DNA of 64,000 nt from Rhyacophila brunnea (Eukaryota > Arthropoda > Insecta > Trichoptera > Rhyacophilidae), in NCBI GenBank assembly GCA_022495005.1, contig JAGYXB010001100.1, positions 372,001 through 436,000 on the forward strand. Direction: 5' to 3'. Below the pieces are notes generated by a model, which was not told the origin of the DNA, searched no databases, and worked only from the letters and a program-made list of their open reading frames with translations. The translations under genes were made by a program, and so were the position numbers. Positions within the stretch are counted from its first letter, which is position 1; each line of letters starts with the position of its first letter. Positions 60,318 to 64,000 of this stretch are shown here, piece after piece.

Positions 60318-61409
60318 ATCGTACCTAATGAAAAAAATACTATTCGTTTGAATAATAATAATATATTGATGCAAATAATAACGTAACGACGAAAAATTAA
60401 ATATAAGTAAGTGAAGGTCAATAAATTAGGAATCCCGTGAATAACGAAGTCTTTCTTTTGTGTTAATTGGACGTCGGTGTTGATTTTAGCCATGATTTCC
60501 TTGTCTGAAATGTATCTCAAACTAGTCTGTGAGATTCTTGAGCGACGATGTTTTTCTTCTGCCAGAAATTGCTGTCTGCATTCTGCCGCGAAAAATGAAC
60601 GGGCACAGGAAGCTCCACCGGTTGAATGGTGTTGTAGTAACGTTCATTCGCGCATCGCTTAGGGGGCACATGAAGGAAGAAAAGAGAGTAATAACAACTT
60701 TTTAGGGAAGATTCTGTGGAAATAAGACTTTTGCTCGGCCTCGGTATTGAAAATATAAGTAGGTATCCAAAGTATCCATGGCATGTAGTTGTTCATTATT
60801 TTAATTTGGTATGATGTCCAACTACCTGTTAAGTTTAATTTTATATGGATACATATTTGATTAAGAAATATAGAACTATTTTAATGGTTATTTATTGTAT
60901 TGATAGTTTAATATATGGCGGACAAACACAGTATGTAAGGAACGATAATTCATTTGACAGATTATTTTTGAACCGATTGAAAGGTTTGATATAGACTACT
61001 CATAATATCCAAAACAATAATATGTTCAGATTGTGATTTATATTTCATTATCGACTGAGATCGTTAGTTCAATTTCATGTCGATAGATATTACTATGGGC
61101 TACATTGGAGTTTAGTAGACGTAGACGTGCATATCGGCATTTTCTTTTGCGAGAGATTTTCCTTCCAATTTATTATTGTTGAAGATCAATCCAATTTTGG
61201 GTCACGTCCCATGGGCGAAGAGTGCTCACAACATCCAAAATTTAACAGGACAACATCAGTTCTGATCCTTATTAAATTATACCGATAAGTTACTGTACAT
61301 TGAGTTTTATTTTAATTAATATAATCACTTTTATAACGCTCGCTATGTCTCTAATCAGTCTAATCACTATTGTTACAAATAAAACTCTAAATTGAATATA
61401 CGGAGAATG

Positions 61410-63097
61410 GGACGATTTGGCACCGCGAACTGGCCTCCGGTAATTGGCCGCCGGTACAATCGGACGCCGACCCAATTCGACGCCGACCCAATTGGCCCCC
61501 GGGAGGATTGGACGCCGCACAGTTGAATTAAATGCGCAAAGGAATAGACGTACGTTACGATTTGTTGGAGTAAATAAGCAAGTCAGTTTAATATGCTTCT
61601 ATCTTCTCAGTAGTTGTACCTTATATATTTCGCGCTTGACACATTTTTAATAAGGATTGAGAAAAATTATTATGCCTATCATAATGTTTATTAAAAGAAA
61701 ATAATTCTTCCCTCGCTAAAACTTAAAGATGTGCATAATCAATTAATTTATTGTCTATACATGGGTACTTAATTATATTTACAACAAATATTAAAAATAA
61801 TGTTAGTTGTTAGAATGAAAATAACATTATATTTCAGCATGTTATCGACTTAATATTATAATAAAGCTTAAACATGTATATTATTATGCATAAATGCGTA
61901 TTTTAAGATAGTATGAAATTACAAACAAAATATTAAGTAAGTTATCTGCTAAGTATAAATGTTTCAGTAGTTTGATTGATAAACTACTTAGGTACTGGGT
62001 GCCGGACGAAATCCCGAAGGCCGAAATCCCGAATGCTGAAATCCCGAATGGCCAAAATACTGAATGGCCGGAATCCCAAAGGCCGAAATCCCGAAAAATA
62101 AAAAAATACAAACATCAATAATTGCACAATTTTTGCAAGAGACACAAAAACCCATTTTTTGTAGAAATATAAAAAAAATGTAAAATACAAACACAAATAA
62201 TTGCGCAATCGTGAATTGCACAATTTTTGCAAGAGACACAAAATCCATTCGTTCTACAAAATGGTCTCTCCTGAAAAAAAATTGCGCAATCGGAAAAACC
62301 CATTTTCCGCAAAAATGGGATTTATGTCTCTTGCAACAATTGCGCAATTATTGATGTTTGTATTTTACAATTTTTTTATATTTCCACAAAAGATGGGTTT
62401 TTGTGTCTCTTGCAAAAATTGCGCAATTATTGATGTTTGTATTTTTTTATTTTTCGGGATTTCGTCCGGCACCCAGTACCTAAGTATTTTATCAATCAAA
62501 CCACTGAAATATTTACACTTAGCAGATAACTTACTTAATATTTTGTTTGTAATTTCATACTATTTTAAAATACGCATTTATGCATAATAATATACATGTT
62601 TAAGCTTTATTATAATATTAAGTCGATAAAACGCTGAAATATAATGGTATTTTCATTCTAACATCTAACATTATTTTTAATATTTGTTGTAAATATAAAT
62701 AAGTACCCATGTATAGACAATAAATTAATTGATTATGCACATATTTAAGTTTTAACGAGGGAAGAATTATTTTCTTTTAATAAACATCATAAGGCATAAT
62801 AATTATTCTCAATCTATATTAAAAATGTGTCAAGCGCGAAATGTATAAGGTACAACTACTGAGAAGATAGAAGAATATTAAACTGACTTGCTTATTTACT
62901 CCAACAAATCGTAACGTACGTCTATTCCTTTGCGCATTTAATTCAACTGTGCGGCGTCCAATCCTCCCGGAGGCCAATTGGGTCGGCGTCGAATTGGGTC
63001 GGCGTCCAATTGGGCCGGCGTCCGATTGTACCGGCGGCCAATTACCGGAGGCCAATCGCCGGAGGCCAGTTCGCGGTGCCAAATCGTCCTAGACCCA
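61410..63097. repeat. 1.7-kb fold-back palindrome, GGACGATTTGGC family
   Basis: The left arm (61410 to about 62020) and right arm (about 62455 to 63089) are close inverted copies of about 610 bp, covering GGACGATTTGGCACCGCGA, CGCACAGTTGAATTAAATGC, TGTACCTTATATATTTCGCG and GGTACTGGGTGCCGGACG. Ends hold repeated GGCGTCCAATTGGG-type units. The centre has repeats of CCGAAATCCCGAA and of GCAAGAGACACAAAAACCC in both directions. Open frames in the arms are parallel shadows of repeats and no transposase is seen. Confidence 0.88.
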
Positions 63098-63875
63098 ATA
63101 TACGTACGTCATAATAATAATATTGATCTTCCAAATACACGCACATACCAATTATGCCTAATTTGTACAAACTTTTGAACTATTGTTCTCAAATAATCAC
63201 CGATTAAAAATGGCGCTATGAATAGGAAAAAATAATATCTACTTGCCGATCCTTTGCATATTTCATATTCCTGGGAATTAGGCCGGACACACATAAGTAG
63301 AATATCACATTTTAGAAAATCGGCAAGTTCTATAGTCTATGTATTTGTATTGATATTATATTCTTTGAAACTGTGTCAATAGTAAATGAGTACAATACCT
63401 AATTATGAATTTATTTAAGTACCTACACATGTATCTATCTATCTTTACTTAAATATAAAGGAAAATATAATTGCAAGTTTTATCTACTTTTATAATTATT
63501 TTTTTTATGGTTATATAAAACTCAACATGAAATCATTATATGTAATTTATTCGTGTAAGTAATTTTTTACTTGCAGACTATTCAAAGGTTTTTTTTTTAA
63601 ATTGTATAAGCTATATAGTTAATAGTTATTATCATTAATTGGGCTTGAAGCACTTACGAATAAAGTCTTTAACTCATTCTACAAAAGAGACAATTGTTTT
63701 TAATGGACTCACGTACTAAAAATATGTGAAAAGAGGAACCATATTAGATATTCTTCAAGTATTTACTCTATGGGTATTTTTTTCAAACAATACAGAATCA
63801 TGTGGCTAATAATTCAATCGATGTACTTCAATTAGATTCAGTGCTTTGGTATCAAACATCAAGATAATATTGTAA

Positions 63876-63950
63876 ATTTTCCGGCCGCGGTATTCGAACG
63901 TGCGATCCACAGATTTAGACAAGGACGATCTTCCACTACTCCACCTATAT
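63876..63950 (-). other. tRNA-like sequence, possible SINE head
   Basis: On the minus strand GGTGGAGTAGTGGAAGATCG and ACGTTCGAATACC (B box) end in GCGGCCGGA. The spacing of the boxes fits a tRNA-derived head. The body is not the SINE family seen elsewhere in this window. Confidence 0.35.
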
Positions 63951-64000
63951 ACTGTAATTTGAATTGTGTTAGTTTATCACTATATTACGAGATATTGCAA

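Noticed and set aside
61444..62587. Several 60-120-codon frames rich in Arg, Gly or Cys/Phe
   Set aside because: They run through the repeats of the fold-back palindrome, appear in both arms, and carry no domain.
1..64000. Bacterial-type promoters, ribosome binding sites, operons and terminators
   Set aside because: The split gene, LINE, Helitron and SINE content show a eukaryotic nuclear genome, so these feature types do not apply.

Overview
The window is AT-rich animal DNA, almost certainly from an insect. It holds one host gene whose small exons are separated by very large introns, and the introns are filled with transposable elements. Insect origin is inferred from four things: an adenylate-kinase-5-like gene of the kind found in insects, a Helitron of the family common in insects, tRNA-derived SINEs, and a repeat tail (CATCCAGCAGTGGAT followed by GATGATGAT) seen widely in Lepidoptera and other insects. 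The order cannot be fixed from the sequence alone.

Host gene (+ strand). Four exons join in phase: 17919-18101, 50003-50221, 56447-56622 and 58215-58434. Together they encode the end of a first nucleoside-monophosphate-kinase domain, an Ala/Gly/Pro linker, and the P-loop and NMP-binding part of a second kinase domain. The gene enters from outside the window or from unrecognised upstream exons, and it continues past the end. Its introns are 31.9 kb, 6.2 kb, 1.6 kb and more than 5.5 kb. A possible 39-bp exon lies at 5167-5205. A possible alternative short 3' end (16-bp exon, terminal exon, AATAAA) lies at 18175-18530.

Region by region. 1-17.9 kb holds SINE copies, a TA-flanked MITE (2.5 and 13.0 kb, the second split by a solo-LTR-like insertion), hAT-like MITEs with 8-bp target duplications, a long-TIR element at 5.3-6.3 kb, and a truncated, internally deleted LINE copy at 7.3-7.8 kb. 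The 31.9-kb intron holds a nested stack. A defective Helitron (24.5-26.8 kb) carries a hAT MITE inside it. A 5.3-kb LINE with ORF1 and ORF2 is inserted at the Helitron end (26.8-34.4 kb). A 2.2-kb LTR element is inserted in the LINE endonuclease domain, and a 79-bp hAT-like MITE lies inside that LTR element. Further on are three loci (four copies) of a small repeat with a hammerhead-ribozyme-like core (39.5-41.8 kb), one of them inside a DNA transposon studded with GGCACTAAGTGCC palindromes (41.2-42.9 kb). A TTAA-flanked MITE occurs at 38.5 and 48.6 kb. The 6.2-kb intron holds an RTE-type remnant, a hAT-like MITE, and another MITE split by a Helitron-like element that carries a nine-unit tandem array. 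The last part has a second copy of the TAGAGTTGGG MITE and a 1.7-kb fold-back palindrome.

The gene itself looks intact where visible. Every LINE, LTR or Helitron reading frame seen here is broken. The most interesting candidate is the hammerhead-like repeat family. Next are the Helitron-borne tandem array and the possible alternative Cys-rich 3' end of the kinase gene.
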